This document shows, in pieces, positions 11,061 to 21,988 of a DNA stretch of 64,000 nucleotides. Under the pieces are notes generated by a model, which had not been told where the DNA came from, searched no databases, and was given only the letters and a program-made list of their open reading frames with translations. This DNA comes from Bisporella sp. PMI_857. Taxonomy: Eukaryota > Ascomycota > Leotiomycetes > Helotiales > Helotiaceae. The stretch is from the NCBI GenBank assembly GCA_021307315.1, contig JAJSPD010000003.1, positions 1,291,538 through 1,355,537 on the forward strand, read 5' to 3'. Numbering within the stretch: the stretch's first letter is position 1; each line of letters starts with the position of its first letter. A program made the translations under genes and the position numbers.

Positions 11061-12888
11061 TAGCCACTTTCTGCTGGTTATCCATGGGGAAATACTATGC
11101 CGGGTGGAGCTCCTCCCAACACTGGCGTGACAAGAAGTTACGACTTTACTGTTTCCAGAGGAATAAAATCATCAGATGGGTTCCAGAAGGACGTTGTCAT
11201 GGTGAATGACCAATTTCCCTGGCCATTGATTGAAGCCAACTGGGGAGACATGATTGAAGTAACGGTCACCAACAACATTCAGAATTCCTCTGAAGGTCTG
11301 TCTCTTCATTGGCATGGCCAGCCTCAGAAACTATCTCCTTGGTATGATGGTGTGCCTGATGTATCGCAATGTCCAATCGCTCTAGGCAAGACGTTCACAT
11401 ACAGTTTTCGTGCTGGGAGCTTCGGGAGCAGTTGGTATCATTCGCATGTCAGTTCTCAGTATACTGATGGTCTGTATGGTCCGTTGGTGATATATAGGTA
11501 TGCTCCTTGTGCATGTCTACTATTGCGGAAAGAAACTAATTCAAGGGCAGGCCAATTCAACTTCCTTATGATAGCGATCTCGGGCCGATACAATTAGTGA
11601 GTATTTTTTGCCGAAAGATGTCCAGATCCTAACCGTTTGATAGTCTGATTATCTGCATCGGTCATATATGGAAGTCCTAAACGGGGCATTCCAGCGGCCG
11701 ATGGTATTTCCGCACGTAGACAATAATATAATTAATGGCAAAGTATTCTACGACTGTACCGAGAGCGCAGATACCAAGCACGTAGGCGGGTAAAGTCTTC
11801 CTAAGTTTAAATTTCAACAGGGAAAGACTCACCAGCTCCAACTCATAAATACTGGTAGTGAAGGTTCACAAAAATTCTCTATCGATGGCCATTTTCTGGC
11901 CATCTTTGCGTATGATTATGTCCCTGTCAAGCCATATACAACCACAGTGGTTACGTTAGGTATTGGCCAGCGTGTCGGCGTCTTGGTCAAAGCAACAAAA
12001 CAATCGCCGATGCTGCTTGGATGAGATCAGATCTAGATCTCCTGTGTTCGAACCTTACCAATACAAATTCGAACGCCCTGGAAGCAATCTACTACCAGAA
12101 AGCCAACACTTCAGCTGTCCTAAGTACAACGCCTTACACATGGGAGAGTAATAGCGGCGCTAACGTAAGAATGAAACGTGTTAACATTAATCTCTCACTA
12201 AGCTCCTTAACAGGATCCCCTGCCACAAACCGTTCCTTACTATCCGCTAACGCCACTAGCATCTCCCTCGATAACACAGAATGTATTGATCACTGTGGGA
12301 CTTAATGCCTCTAGCTACGCGCTGTTTTATGTCAATAATTCCACTTTCCGAGCAAATTATAAGTAAGTTCAAACATATTCTTCCCAAGATCTATCTGACA
12401 CATTGGTAGTGCGTCTTTGCCATTGCTTATCTACGCTGAGAACACATCGTATGAGTATGAAGCTGAATGGAACGTCTACAACTTCGGAAACCACACATCG
12501 ATCCGGGTAGTATTACAGAATATCTGCCCACGGTTCATCCTATGCACCTCCATGGCCACGGCTTCTGGGTTCTAGCCAGTGGCCACGGAACTTGGAATGG
12601 CACGGTGGTGAATCCAAAGAATCCCATGCGACGTGACACTCACTTGATGATGCCCGGCACTCCCGATAATCCTTCGTATCTTGTCTTAGAATGGGGGGCC
12701 GATAACCCCGGCGTATGGCCGCTGCATTGCCACACTAGCCTGCACGTCAGCGGTGGAATGCTGATTAATATCTAGGAACGGCCAGATCTTGTGAAGAAGC
12801 ACCAGATACCGTATGTGATGGAGCAGACTTGTGATCGGGCAGAATATAGTGGGAGCTATATCGTTGATCAGATAGACTCAGGACTGTG
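11060..12888 (+). pseudogene. Laccase-type multicopper oxidase pseudogene
   Basis: Six exon blocks follow normal splice signals: ~11060-11497, 11551-11596, 11644-~11781, 11821-12164, 12214-12362, 12410-12888. All four copper boxes remain: HWHGQPQKLSPWYDGVPD, GSSWYHSHVS, HPMHLHGHGFW and HCHTSLHVSGG. The gene is broken three times: a one-base loss at the A run ending at 12000 (before IADAAWMRSD), a one-base loss near 12516-12526 (before LPTVHPMHL), and a TAG at 12773 where the laccase-like reading continues as ERPDLVKKHQ. The third intron also needs an unusual GTAGGC donor to stay in frame. No intact signal peptide is visible. Intact laccases oxidise phenols extracellularly using one type 1 and three type 2/3 coppers. 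The clean splice sites suggest the loss is fairly recent. Confidence 0.85.
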
Positions 12889-13115
12889 AACCAAAGTGAT
12901 TATATGGATCGGTATTGCATGATGTTACCAGCTCCCCTCAGATATTAGAAAGGTCGTGCTTTAGCTAAGTAATATTGAATATTAATATAGATAAACTGTC
13001 CTTTCCCCATTGTTCTTTGCCGTGATTCTCTGGTACTTTACTCATAGGAAAATACGATCGTTAAAGCGCTAAATAATGAATACACAGAAAGTGTGCTGTA
13101 CAGGAGCCATTTTTG

Positions 13116-13507
13116 CTAGGCGTGGTTGGGTCCAATTATTCTCAACATCAGAAATCCAACACTGGTTTGGGCGAGAGCTGGTGCTGTGATCCCAAATACT
13201 TGATCTATGAAGTTGTACTTGATGAGCGTTGGGATATCGGCTGGAGTGATGGTCCAGAGATGGCGGTATCCTCCTTTGATAGCATATAGCATAGCCACCA
13301 GAACACCAGCACAGAAGACAATCTATGGAAGATTGAACCAGGGTGTTGTTTCTCCACAAAACGGGCTTGACTGCTCACGAACGCAGCGAGCATGAAGAAG
13401 TCATGAGCTCCAAGGCTGTTAATCTTAAGACGAACATAGAGTCTACCGTCGAGCAAAGTTAAAACGATAGGCATAGGCCCCCATATTACCTCATATCTAT
13501 TAACCAT
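13116..13507 (-). pseudogene. Truncated PTH11/rhodopsin-like integral membrane protein
   Basis: Two exons, 13507-13379 and 13322-13116, encode 111 residues with three hydrophobic segments (around WGPMPIVLTLL, HDFFMLAAFIVFCAGVLVAM and FGITAPALAQTSVGFLMLRI). RLYVRL...GAHDFFMLAAF resembles the first helices of fungal seven-helix proteins of the PTH11/rhodopsin-domain group, which are normally about 350-400 residues. Translation stops at GPNHA, but the same frame goes on with KWLLYSTLSVYSLFSAL, like the next helix of the family, for about 20 codons before resemblance ends. I read it as the 5' remnant of a longer gene. A short functional membrane protein is less likely. Confidence 0.55.
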
Positions 13508-15609
13508 CAGAATCTGTGAACTCGAGGATTCGATAATACGTACAAATCACGTGCTCGATCATCGTTTGCACAGTATAGCGGGATGTTCTGGTTTATAGGT
13601 ATCTTGGTCTGAGAGCCGTGAGAAAATTAAATAGTTGCTGCAAAAAGGTTTTAGGGCCGGAACATGAACTCAGAATGAATGTTCGCGCAGATCTTTGGAT
13701 AATAGATGAATTGTATATTAGCCAACCATTGACAAGAAATGTATGGTAGCAGAGTTGCCTTACGGCAATGCTATAGATAGATCCCTGGTAATGACTATTG
13801 ATTTAGTATGCCGAGTATAAGCACCTGAAACCTATCAGAGCAACAGAGCCAGGAACCTAAACCAAGTCTGTAGATGCAACTTGCATTAAGGACTACACCC
13901 TCCATTTCAGGATAGGGTATGAGATTCCAGAGTCTCTGTACGTTCATAGTGAACTACCCTCCGCCCTTGGGTATGGTAGTAATCCAGCTTAAGCCCTATT
14001 TGAATCGGGTCAGCTAGGTAGTGAGACGCATATGCAATCGCTATATTCTGAAAAAAGTGTCCGTCGGATTTTGGTCGAGGAAGCGGAAAATTTGAGCATG
14101 AAGAATGAGGGAAAGAAACTATTTATCTGCTGAGAGTGACAAGGATTGTCAGTATCTGTACATTGTCATAAATAGCTTCACTCGCAGAGAGAGAATGGGC
14201 CCTTTGCTGATTGTGCCGAGTTGTCTCATTGCTTGTATCCCGCCTAAAAAGGGGGGCCAGGCGATTCTCCTCTTCTAGGCGAGCTTCTGTGTTACAATTT
14301 ATTCACCATTCTGCAGCTTTCGATATCTCTTATCTCCTTAGACCCAGGCTCTTCTTAGCACTAAGAGAAAAGCGGCCTTGTGACTTTGCCTGAGGAATGA
14401 ATAAAAGGAAGTCAACAATCATCTGCGTCATAATGTCAAAGACCGAAACGGAAATGCTTCCAGTCTAAGTATTATTGTGCTTTATATTCTTGCTTCAATA
14501 GATATGAAATCAGCACCACCTCGCGTAAGTAATGCCAAAGAAGGGAAAGAATCCGAATCTAAAATGTATCATGCATATATGTATTTAAAAAATTTTATTT
14601 TACAATGTTCATTCCGCACAGGGACAGTTGATGCGAAAGCAGTTCAGCAAGCATCAAAATCCAATATGATGAATACTTAATCGGCTCGTGATCCTTCAAT
14701 AACCTGACTTGGTTGTCACAAGGCTATCCTTTTAATGAGAAAATGCTATGCAATTGCAATCAACAGCACATCGTCGCTGCCCGCCTGGCAGGGTTTGGCT
14801 GTCGACTTGTCTTGCATTGAGTCTGTGAGCTGCCCGACAATGTATCATGGATAGTGGGGCTCCGAATCTTCAGTTCTGTTAGGTCAGTTACTGCATAAAC
14901 ACATGAGATAAGTTTGGGAGGATCAGAACAACTCGATAGCCGCGTCGGTTGTGATTAGTAACATGAGATGGAGCATGACGCCCGGCCTTTTGTATTCCCG
15001 AAACGCTGGGAATTGCCTAACGAAGCCACACTTCTCACCAACCTTCTTTTCTGGTACATTCATAATACGAAGACGAACAATCCTATAGAACTGGATAGAG
15101 ATGGTGTATCCTCGGTCGCACAATGCCATGAATGAATGGAAATCCTAGAGACTACAGTACGGTGAAGAACCTTGTACTCGAGATCCCCCGCTCTCATGCC
15201 GACAAATTGCTTGCATGCCCAGCCCACAGTTCTCGAATGATTTTCAACCAGGTAGGATTTCAGCCTCGAGATTTTCGCCGTTTACATATTACTTTGTATT
15301 GTTGCGGTGGCACGAAGGGAGGGGCCATCGCGTTGGCCGCACCAATTGAAATTCTTCCATGGCGAGCAAAAGCTGTGGCTTACCCTCCTTCTGCAACTTC
15401 TGCTCTGCGGGATGCAACATTGGGCGATGAGAAAGCCACATAGTGTGTATGATCTGTGTTGGATGGGTGATACAGCAGCATGGGCATAATCCTCCCCCAT
15501 CGTATCTTCTCCTCTTTAAACAAATGCTTTTCGTAGGGGATCCTTCCATTCATGTCTAAGTCAAGCGCATCAGTAACAGTCTCTCGTTTGCGTGTATGTC
15601 TCGTGGCGC
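13508..15609. other. Long gene-poor stretch
   Basis: Two kilobases without a supported gene. A 68-codon minus-strand frame at 14923-15129 (MALCDRGYTISIQFY...) and several antisense frames at 15280-15620 show no family resemblance. Together with the pseudogenes to the left this forms a 6-kb gene-decay zone. The right end is the promoter of the Cys-rich membrane protein. Confidence 0.5.
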
Positions 15610-16789
15610 ATGATGCCTTCATATCGCATGTTAATCTTTATCGGTTGCTTGATTCACCTTGCCGTAGCACATTATGGAGCAATTCCAGAGTCCGTTGAGC
15701 TCAGCCCACGTTATTATCTAGGCACTTCCCCAGACTTGCTGAGAAGACAGAGTGGTCTTTGTGCCGCAAACGAGCATTCATGTATGTCTTTCATTTCAAC
15801 CTTAAAAGCATTCTTTCCTGACATTTCTGCTAGGCCTTGATATAAACGTGACTGCGTGTTGCGCAAACACCAAATTCTGTGTAATCGACAATGACTTCAA
15901 GCCCGGATGCTGTGGGCTCGGTTCAAATTGTGGGTTGGCATGCGCAACCTCTGAATATCAATGCCAGACGACGAAGACTGTCAGTGGAAAAGCGACAGCA
16001 AGCCCAACATGCTGCCTTCGAGGGTGCAGCGCAGGCAATTTCAGGTGTCCTTCGGCGTTGGGTGGCGGCTGCTGTTCCTACGGATTCGAATGTGGGGTCA
16101 GTAGTTGCATCACGACGATTACACCAACATCAACAATTAATGACGCTCTTCTATCGCAAGCTCCAGTCGGCTGTACAACATCCCAGATCAGTTGCGCTAG
16201 CTCAATAGGCGGAGGTTGCTGTGGAGTCAGCTCAACTTGCACTGTAGTTGATAATAAAAACTATTGCGCTGCAGGCTCGGCAACAGCAATGAGGACTGGT
16301 GCAAATGGCGCACTTTCTAGTGATATCACAGACGCGAAGAAAGGTTCAGGACTCTCTACTGGAGCCAAAGCTGGAATAGGAGGTGGGATCGCTGGGCTAG
16401 CCCTGATCATGGCTGGTGGAGTCTTATATTTCTGCGTACGTCAACGACGAAGAAAGCGGCAAAGAGAAGCGCATTCGACTTTGCTTGCAATGTCAGAGAC
16501 TTCTAATTCTAAGAAGGCTGGCCCAGCAAGCCCTCAACAATCCCCACCTGTCTCTGGACAAGTTACAGACTATTTCGACCCAACAGCAACTGCAGGCCCA
16601 TATACAGACACACCTCAAGCAAGTTCTCGTAGATATGCCTACCGAGGAGTCCCCGTAACCCCCCAGAACCCAGGAGATATCACTGCTCCTGTTGAGATTG
16701 ATTCTAAAGACCATTCAAATCTCAATACACCTGGCGCATTCGAACCATTGAAAGAGGAAGTTGCGACAAATATTATCGAATTGCCCTGA
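15610..16789 (+). CDS. Cysteine-rich single-pass membrane protein, function unknown
   Basis: Two exons, 15610-15781 and 15834-16789, give 375 residues. The start is the first real ATG of MMPSYRMLIFIGCLIHLAVA, a clear signal peptide. The outer part (~residues 50-205) contains repeated cysteine units: CCANTKFCVID...PGCCGLGSNC, CCLRGC...GGGCCSYGFEC and CTTSQISC...GGGCCGVSSTC. A Gly-rich transmembrane helix follows (residues ~237-259, AGIGGGIAGLALIMAGGVLY) with the stop-transfer basic cluster RQRRRKRQR. A Pro/Ser/Thr-rich cytoplasmic tail of about 110 residues ends the protein. This layout (signal, Cys modules, one helix, disordered tail) is shared with fungal cell-surface sensors, but the cysteine pattern is not an obvious WSC domain. 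I cannot name the family. Confidence 0.85.
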
Positions 16790-16951
16790 TAAGGAACCAT
16801 GGTCCACTCTTATATACAGTATCCCTGTGGAGAAATATGTCAAAAATGAAACCCCTCTTATTATTTAAAATGCAAATCTCCAGAGCCCTGCTACCAACGC
16901 CGCCATTCGTCCGTCCAGACTCCGTTCAATGCCTCCATACAAAAGAAATTT

Positions 16952-17883
16952 TCAGGACACTACACCGCCGAAAGGCGTGCTATCCCTCAAATCTGCGACT
17001 AACTCCTCCACACTGGAAAGATATCGACCTAATAAGTATTGTTTCTCCTCCGTTGTCTTCGTAATTTCGCTCTCGCTGTCTGCCCGCTTTCTGCCTGCTG
17101 TCTCAGCTCCTCTATTGAAAGCACCTGCCAACTTGCTAGGGCTGCGCTGTATGATAGCAGGAACGGAGTTTGTTGCGTTGGCAGATGGAATCGATGGAGT
17201 CTCCGGCATGAGGTAGAAGTAGAGAAATTCGACCAGCTTCAATTTCACCTCGCGACTTGTTTCGCGCGACTTAAACAATGACGTGATGGTGAGAAGACCA
17301 TCGAGAGCTTCGAAAGTCCGGGTGTTTTGAGGAGTTTCGATGAGAGCACACACCAGAGTGATGATAGTCGCAGATTGAATCGCTGGGCAGTTGACTGGTT
17401 CGAGGAGATCGAGAAGATGCTTTCACAAATTAGCTGCGGTTATATAGTTTAATATGTAATTATGCATACATTCATGTACAGTTCCCGTGAGAACAGAGTC
17501 CTGGAAGGAGGATGAAGTAATAAAATTCCCTGGATCAGGTCCAATGTTTGAATAATTAACAAATCATTTTGACCGTCGTTTGTCTTTCCAAGCAGGCGAT
17601 CCAAACAATTCACGAGGCGCATTGCAACATTCCACTCGAATCCATCCTGAAGCTTGAAGAACTCTCTGAATGCTGGGTCGGCGCCGAGATCCTCGAGTAC
17701 CTTTTTTGGAGGCGGTTCTCGATCAGGTTCAATAACGCTGCGGCGCTTCTCCTCTTTCGATTTCGGCGAAGATGAAAGGCAGATCTGAGCGAGCAGACCT
17801 TCAACCTGACGAAGTCCTTTGCGAATCTTGGCCTGGTCGTACGACGAAAGGTTGTCAAAGCTGAGCGAAAGAAGAGCCTCCAT
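16952..17883 (-). CDS. cdc14: CDC14, septation initiation network component (SID1 partner)
   Basis: Two exons, 17883-17470 and 17419-16952, phase 0, give 293 residues. The protein resembles fission-yeast Cdc14 (Pfam CDC14 SIN component), which binds and activates the Sid1 kinase in the septation network; it is unrelated to the budding-yeast Cdc14 phosphatase. Features: MEALLSLSFDNLSSYDQAKIRKGLRQVEGL at the N-terminus, FFKLQDGFEWNVAMRLVNCL in the helical repeat core, LLDLLEPVNCPAIQSATI across the intron, and a conserved Ser-Pro basic stretch (QRSPSKLAGAF) near the C-terminus ending in EEKQYLLGRYLSSVEELV. It is all-alpha, with no signal or membrane segment. It is transcribed divergently from the GGPP synthase gene across about 800 bases. 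Confidence 0.88.
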
Positions 17884-18682
17884 GTTGATGTTTGTTTGTT
17901 TTTGGGGTATAATTTGAAAGATGAATGGTACGGCAGTTTTCCTTGGGAAAACCGAATGGAAAGGACCGAATAAACTTGAACGAGACGCCAGATAAATGTT
18001 AATACAAGGAATATGAAGTGAAGGGGTGATGTGTTTTTTTTTTGTTTGCTTGAGAAGCCAGAATAGAAGGTCTGATATGACTCTCTGACCAGCTGGTGGC
18101 TCTTATCGGTTGCTGGGCAACGGATTGGGCTGGAGCTGGTGACTAGAGAGCGGGGAGGCATGTTGGGGATGGATTAGTTAGTTGAGGCTCAATGGCACGA
18201 TAAAACATCGTGAAACGCATGAAGCAAACTCATGTTACGGGTCCTATATATTTAATATATATTTAACAATATCGCAAATAGTATGTTCGCTTTGAACTTC
18301 GCATACAGCTGCTCTACTGTGGCTGACAGCGATGACTGCTATCTTAGCGCGCCATCTGGCATGTGAACTTATCCAGAGCTTTCCAGACGGAAGATTCACA
18401 TGAATTAGGAGCTGAACATTCTCTTGATTCAGCTATTCTACATCAACCGGAACTGTTCCTTTCCAACATCTGCCACTCCATTAGAACTGCGCTTTGCCGT
18501 CTGCTGGCGCTTGCAGATGGCAGCCTATGCGGCCATTTAACCAACATTAGGTTGGACTGGTAGCCTTGTGTGAGGACAACATCCCACCACGGCGTAGCAG
18601 CACCTTCTGCCTTGCGGTGGAAAGCCTACCTCGCACCCAACATCAGACGTCCTTGCCCCAAATCAAGCATTAGAAGTGCAAC
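17884..18682. other. Divergent intergenic region between cdc14 and GGPP synthase
   Basis: Should carry both promoters. It includes a T-rich tract near 18030-18050 and an AT-rich TATATATTTAATATATAT-like segment near 18245-18265. No coding signal. Confidence 0.6.
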
Positions 18683-19899
18683 ATGTTCCAACGCAACCTA
18701 TCACATGGCGGGCCTTCCACTATGGATTCCCTTCGCTCGCCCAACGCAATTCCACCTCGAACATCTTCGACCGGACAGCACTCATTAAATAACCCTTTGT
18801 CTAAGTCCGTTCTCCGACCTGTCACAGAAGGAGACTGGATCAGCCAGAAAAGGCAGCAGATTCCTAGCTCGTCCAATCCAACAATCCAACCAGGAGCTGC
18901 GCTTGATCCTGCGAAGTACGCTTCATCTGACATGGCATTCGAAGGGCAGAGCTCGTGGTCATCCGAGAAGGATACGATTCTGATGGGTCCATTTGACTAT
19001 CTTTTTACCCATCCAGGAAAGGATATCCGGAAACAGCTCATAGCTGCGTTCAACGAATGGCTGGATATACCAGCGGGGAGCCTGGAAATTATCACAAAGG
19101 TGGTGGGGATGCTGCATACGGCTTCCTTACTAGTAGATGATATTGAAGATTCGTCCATACTACGGAGAGGCCTACCGGTTGCACACAGCATCTTCGGCAC
19201 CGCACAAACCATTAATTCCTCAAACTATGTATACTTCATTGCTCTGCAAGAACTCCAGAAGCTCAGGAACCCAGCAGCCATTACAATATTCACGGAGGAG
19301 CTCTTGAACCTACATAGAGGTCAAGGTATGGATCTTTTCTGGAGAGATACTCTGACATGTCCCAGCGAAAATGATTATCTGGAAATGGTGGGTAACAAAA
19401 CCGGTGGTCTCTTTCGACTAGCAGTCAAGCTCATGCAAGCCGAAAGCAAGAATCCAAAGTAAGTTTCAATCCCCTCTTATATAGAGGGCCTACCGTTCTA
19501 ACTGGAGTTTGTAGAGATTGTGTGCCCTTGGTAAATCTCATGGGCATAATTTTCCAAATTCGCGACGACTACCAAAACCTGTCATCCGCTGAATATGAAC
19601 ACAACAAAGGAATGTGTGAAGATCTGACTGAGGGCAAATTCTCCTTTCCAATCATCCACTCTATTCGTGCGCGACCAGAGAATCTCACAATAATCAACAT
19701 CCTGAAGCAGAAGACAGATAATGTGGAGGTGAAAAAATATGCGGTGAAATACATGGAGAGCACTGGCACATTTGAGTACTGCCGTGAGGTACTGGCGACA
19801 TTGATGGAGAGAGCAAAAAGGATGGTGGAACAGCTTGATGATGGGGAGGTCAAAAAGGGCCAAGGGATACTAAAGTTCTTGGATAAAATGGCAGTCTGA
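18683..19899 (+). CDS. Geranylgeranyl diphosphate synthase
   Basis: Two exons, 18683-19458 and 19515-19899, give 386 residues. This trans-isoprenyl diphosphate synthase condenses farnesyl diphosphate with isopentenyl diphosphate to C20 GGPP, used for protein prenylation and for carotenoids or terpenoids. The first Asp-rich motif is [15 protein letters not shown] and the second [25 protein letters not shown] and [20 protein letters not shown] are also conserved. The first ~80 residues are Ser/Pro-rich and poorly conserved in such enzymes; an alternative start is the Met at 18722. No terpene cyclase, prenyltransferase or P450 lies nearby, so I infer the housekeeping enzyme rather than part of a diterpene cluster. 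It is head-to-head with cdc14. Confidence 0.95.
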
Positions 19900-20599
19900 G
19901 ACTTTGCTGAAAGGTAGCCAAGAATCTCGAAAGATATGGACTAGTTGGCTGCATATGTTTGGCAGCATCGCGTTGGAAATTATATCAAGAATGGTTGAAC
20001 GACGAAGTCAATGAGACATGCTGGATAGTTCAACGCAAACCGGAGGCCTATTTCGGACTCGCTTACGTTCAGGGGCATGGCACAAAGAAAGTTACTAGCC
20101 GTATCGCAGGGACACAGTGTGCCCTTCTATACAGCCCACCAAATCAATAGCATGGCTTCTAAGCTATTGATGATAGAAAGCTTTTCGATTGGAGATCATC
20201 TTCATTTAGGTAGATACTGTTCTTTCAAATGGGACTAGCCTGTCCGACTAGATATACCTGCCGCTTATTCATTAACCTCAGCCTCAATGTTAAAAAGGCG
20301 TGGCTTATTGGTGGCATCCTCGTAACATGAAAACGTACAGCTTGACTTATTGATTTTCACAACAATTAAGCACATCTCCAGAGAGTAATCATTATGCGAT
20401 ACTGTGCCAGTTAATTGTCTGGCTTTTGATGTAGTGTGCGTGTGGACACAGTATTTTCTGCCCTACTTCTAACGGCCTACAAGGCAGTTCTCGAATATTT
20501 CGATCTTACCTTTATAATGAGACTATCGCAGATTTGTTTGATAAATATAATCGTGTCTAATCTCTCGCGAAAATAACCCTAGCGAGAACCATAGCTGTA
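19900..20599. other. Intergenic downstream of GGPP synthase
   Basis: A 63-codon plus-strand frame at 19959-20150 has no family resemblance. Nothing else supported. Confidence 0.5.
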
Positions 20600-21480
20600 G
20601 TGTGCAGGCTAAGAGCTCTTCAAACAATTACATATCAGCTTAGTCCTCTGAAACTGATCGAAAAGTGCATGGAGAAGACATTGAATGTTCGAAACATGAG
20701 TGAAAGGCTGCTCACAACTCGGTTCATGGATATTCTTGCGGCTCGCAACCTTATACAGTTTCACCGAATCAGGTGGATTGGAATTTGGACGGGAACAAAT
20801 GGAAAAATATTAATTTAGATCCGGAGCCTGATGAAATCAAGAGAAAAACAATGAGCGCGATGGCTGAGATAGCTCTGCAGCCAAAATATACCAGTCATGG
20901 CTATTCAGTGTTGATCCTGGCATGATAAAATTTTAGAGGAATTATTGACATTAAATGAAGTCGAGAAGCTAGAAAAGCAGTGTATAGGAAGGTTCATAGA
21001 TAAGCTCAATGATTTCCTAAAGTATCTAGTAGGTGAGTTAAAATTGCATAGCAGCCCTAGCCTTCTGTCATGAAGTCTTTTGCTGTTGAGAACTAGTGAA
21101 CGACGGCTAGAGTTTTCAGACAAGTGAAAAAGTCCCTAGACTTTGGGCCAAAACGCTTCATCGTGATATCGCCGATATCATTATACTTTGTAAAGATATC
21201 AAGATGAGAGACTCCTTAAAAAGGGTGCGTCGACTACTTTGGCGGGACATTATTTGGCATAGTAACTACAAAAGAAACCGGAAAGCTGTGGCGAGAAGCA
21301 CAACTTAGAAGAGCTATTTTCAGAAGAAAAAGGGGTGCGAGACCGAGGAACTGCGCAAGCGCCAAAAGCAAAGTCTGGAAAGATTGAATCATGAAGAACT
21401 ATGAACAGACTTTTGAAGAGGTCATGCGATTAGAGCAAGACGGTGAGTTTACAAAACAAATGTTGTCTGACTGAGCTATC
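20600..21480 (+). pseudogene. Possible decayed or fragmentary gene, unidentified
   Basis: Successive plus-strand blocks read like charged helical protein but do not join: VDWNLDGNKWKNINLDPEPD (20772-20831), EELLTLNEVEKLEKQCIGRF (20937-20996) followed by a GTGAGT-like donor near 21031, and LWAKTLHRDIADIIILCKDI (~21140-21200). Stops separate them. I cannot name a family. It may be a gene remnant left of the transposon insertion. Confidence 0.3.
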
Positions 21481-21765
21481 ATCTCCTCCATACCAGATTC
21501 AGTTATCGTCTAGGATAAATGCTTCCAACACTTTTATAGCCTTCTCAATATAGAGATATAATCCTAACCCTTTCACTCGGTACACTCACGTGATGTCGCT
21601 TCTTCTGGATTTTAGCCCCTCTTCTCCTGGGGGAAGCGAAAGTTAGCGTAACGGTGTTTCTCACTAGTTTACTTGGCTATCCGACGAACATCTTGGATCT
21701 TTGGAGATATTAGGCGTGTGCTGCTAGGAAAGCCTTCTCCTATTTTCCTCTACCTACGATTATGA

Positions 21766-21774
21766 TATATGAAA
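21766..21774. repeat. Left target-site duplication TATATGAAA
   Basis: Nine bases directly outside the left inverted repeat, repeated exactly outside the right one (24354-24362). A 9-bp duplication is characteristic of Mutator-like insertions. Confidence 0.85.
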
Positions 21775-21847
21775 CGGCAAATATCTCAAATACCATCAAA
21801 AAGTCGATAAATATCTGAAATACCACCACTGAATTTGGAGGCTTTCT
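21775..21847 (+). repeat. MULE left terminal inverted repeat
   Basis: Starts CGGCAAATATCTCAAATACC and ends GGAGGCTTTCT. It has six mismatches to the reverse complement of 24281-24353. It contains an internal near-repeat AAATATCT(C/G)AAATACCA. Confidence 0.85.
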
Positions 21848-21862
21848 TATATACCACAAATG

Positions 21863-21988
21863 ATGGTATTTCAGAAAGCCACTAAATAATTGATAGTATT
21901 TGAAAAAGCTTTCAACACTCTTAAATTTTTAATGGTATTTCAGAAAGCCACTAAATAATTGATAGTATTTAAGAAAGCTTTCAACACT
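21863..21988 (+). repeat. Subterminal direct repeat, two units, period 69
   Basis: The unit beginning ATGGTATTTCAGAAAGCCAC occurs at 21863 and again at 21932, almost identical over ~58 bases. It lies just inside the left end of the MULE. Confidence 0.8.

Noticed and set aside
21863..21988. CRISPR-like or minisatellite array
   Set aside because: Only two units, inside a transposon end, in a eukaryote.
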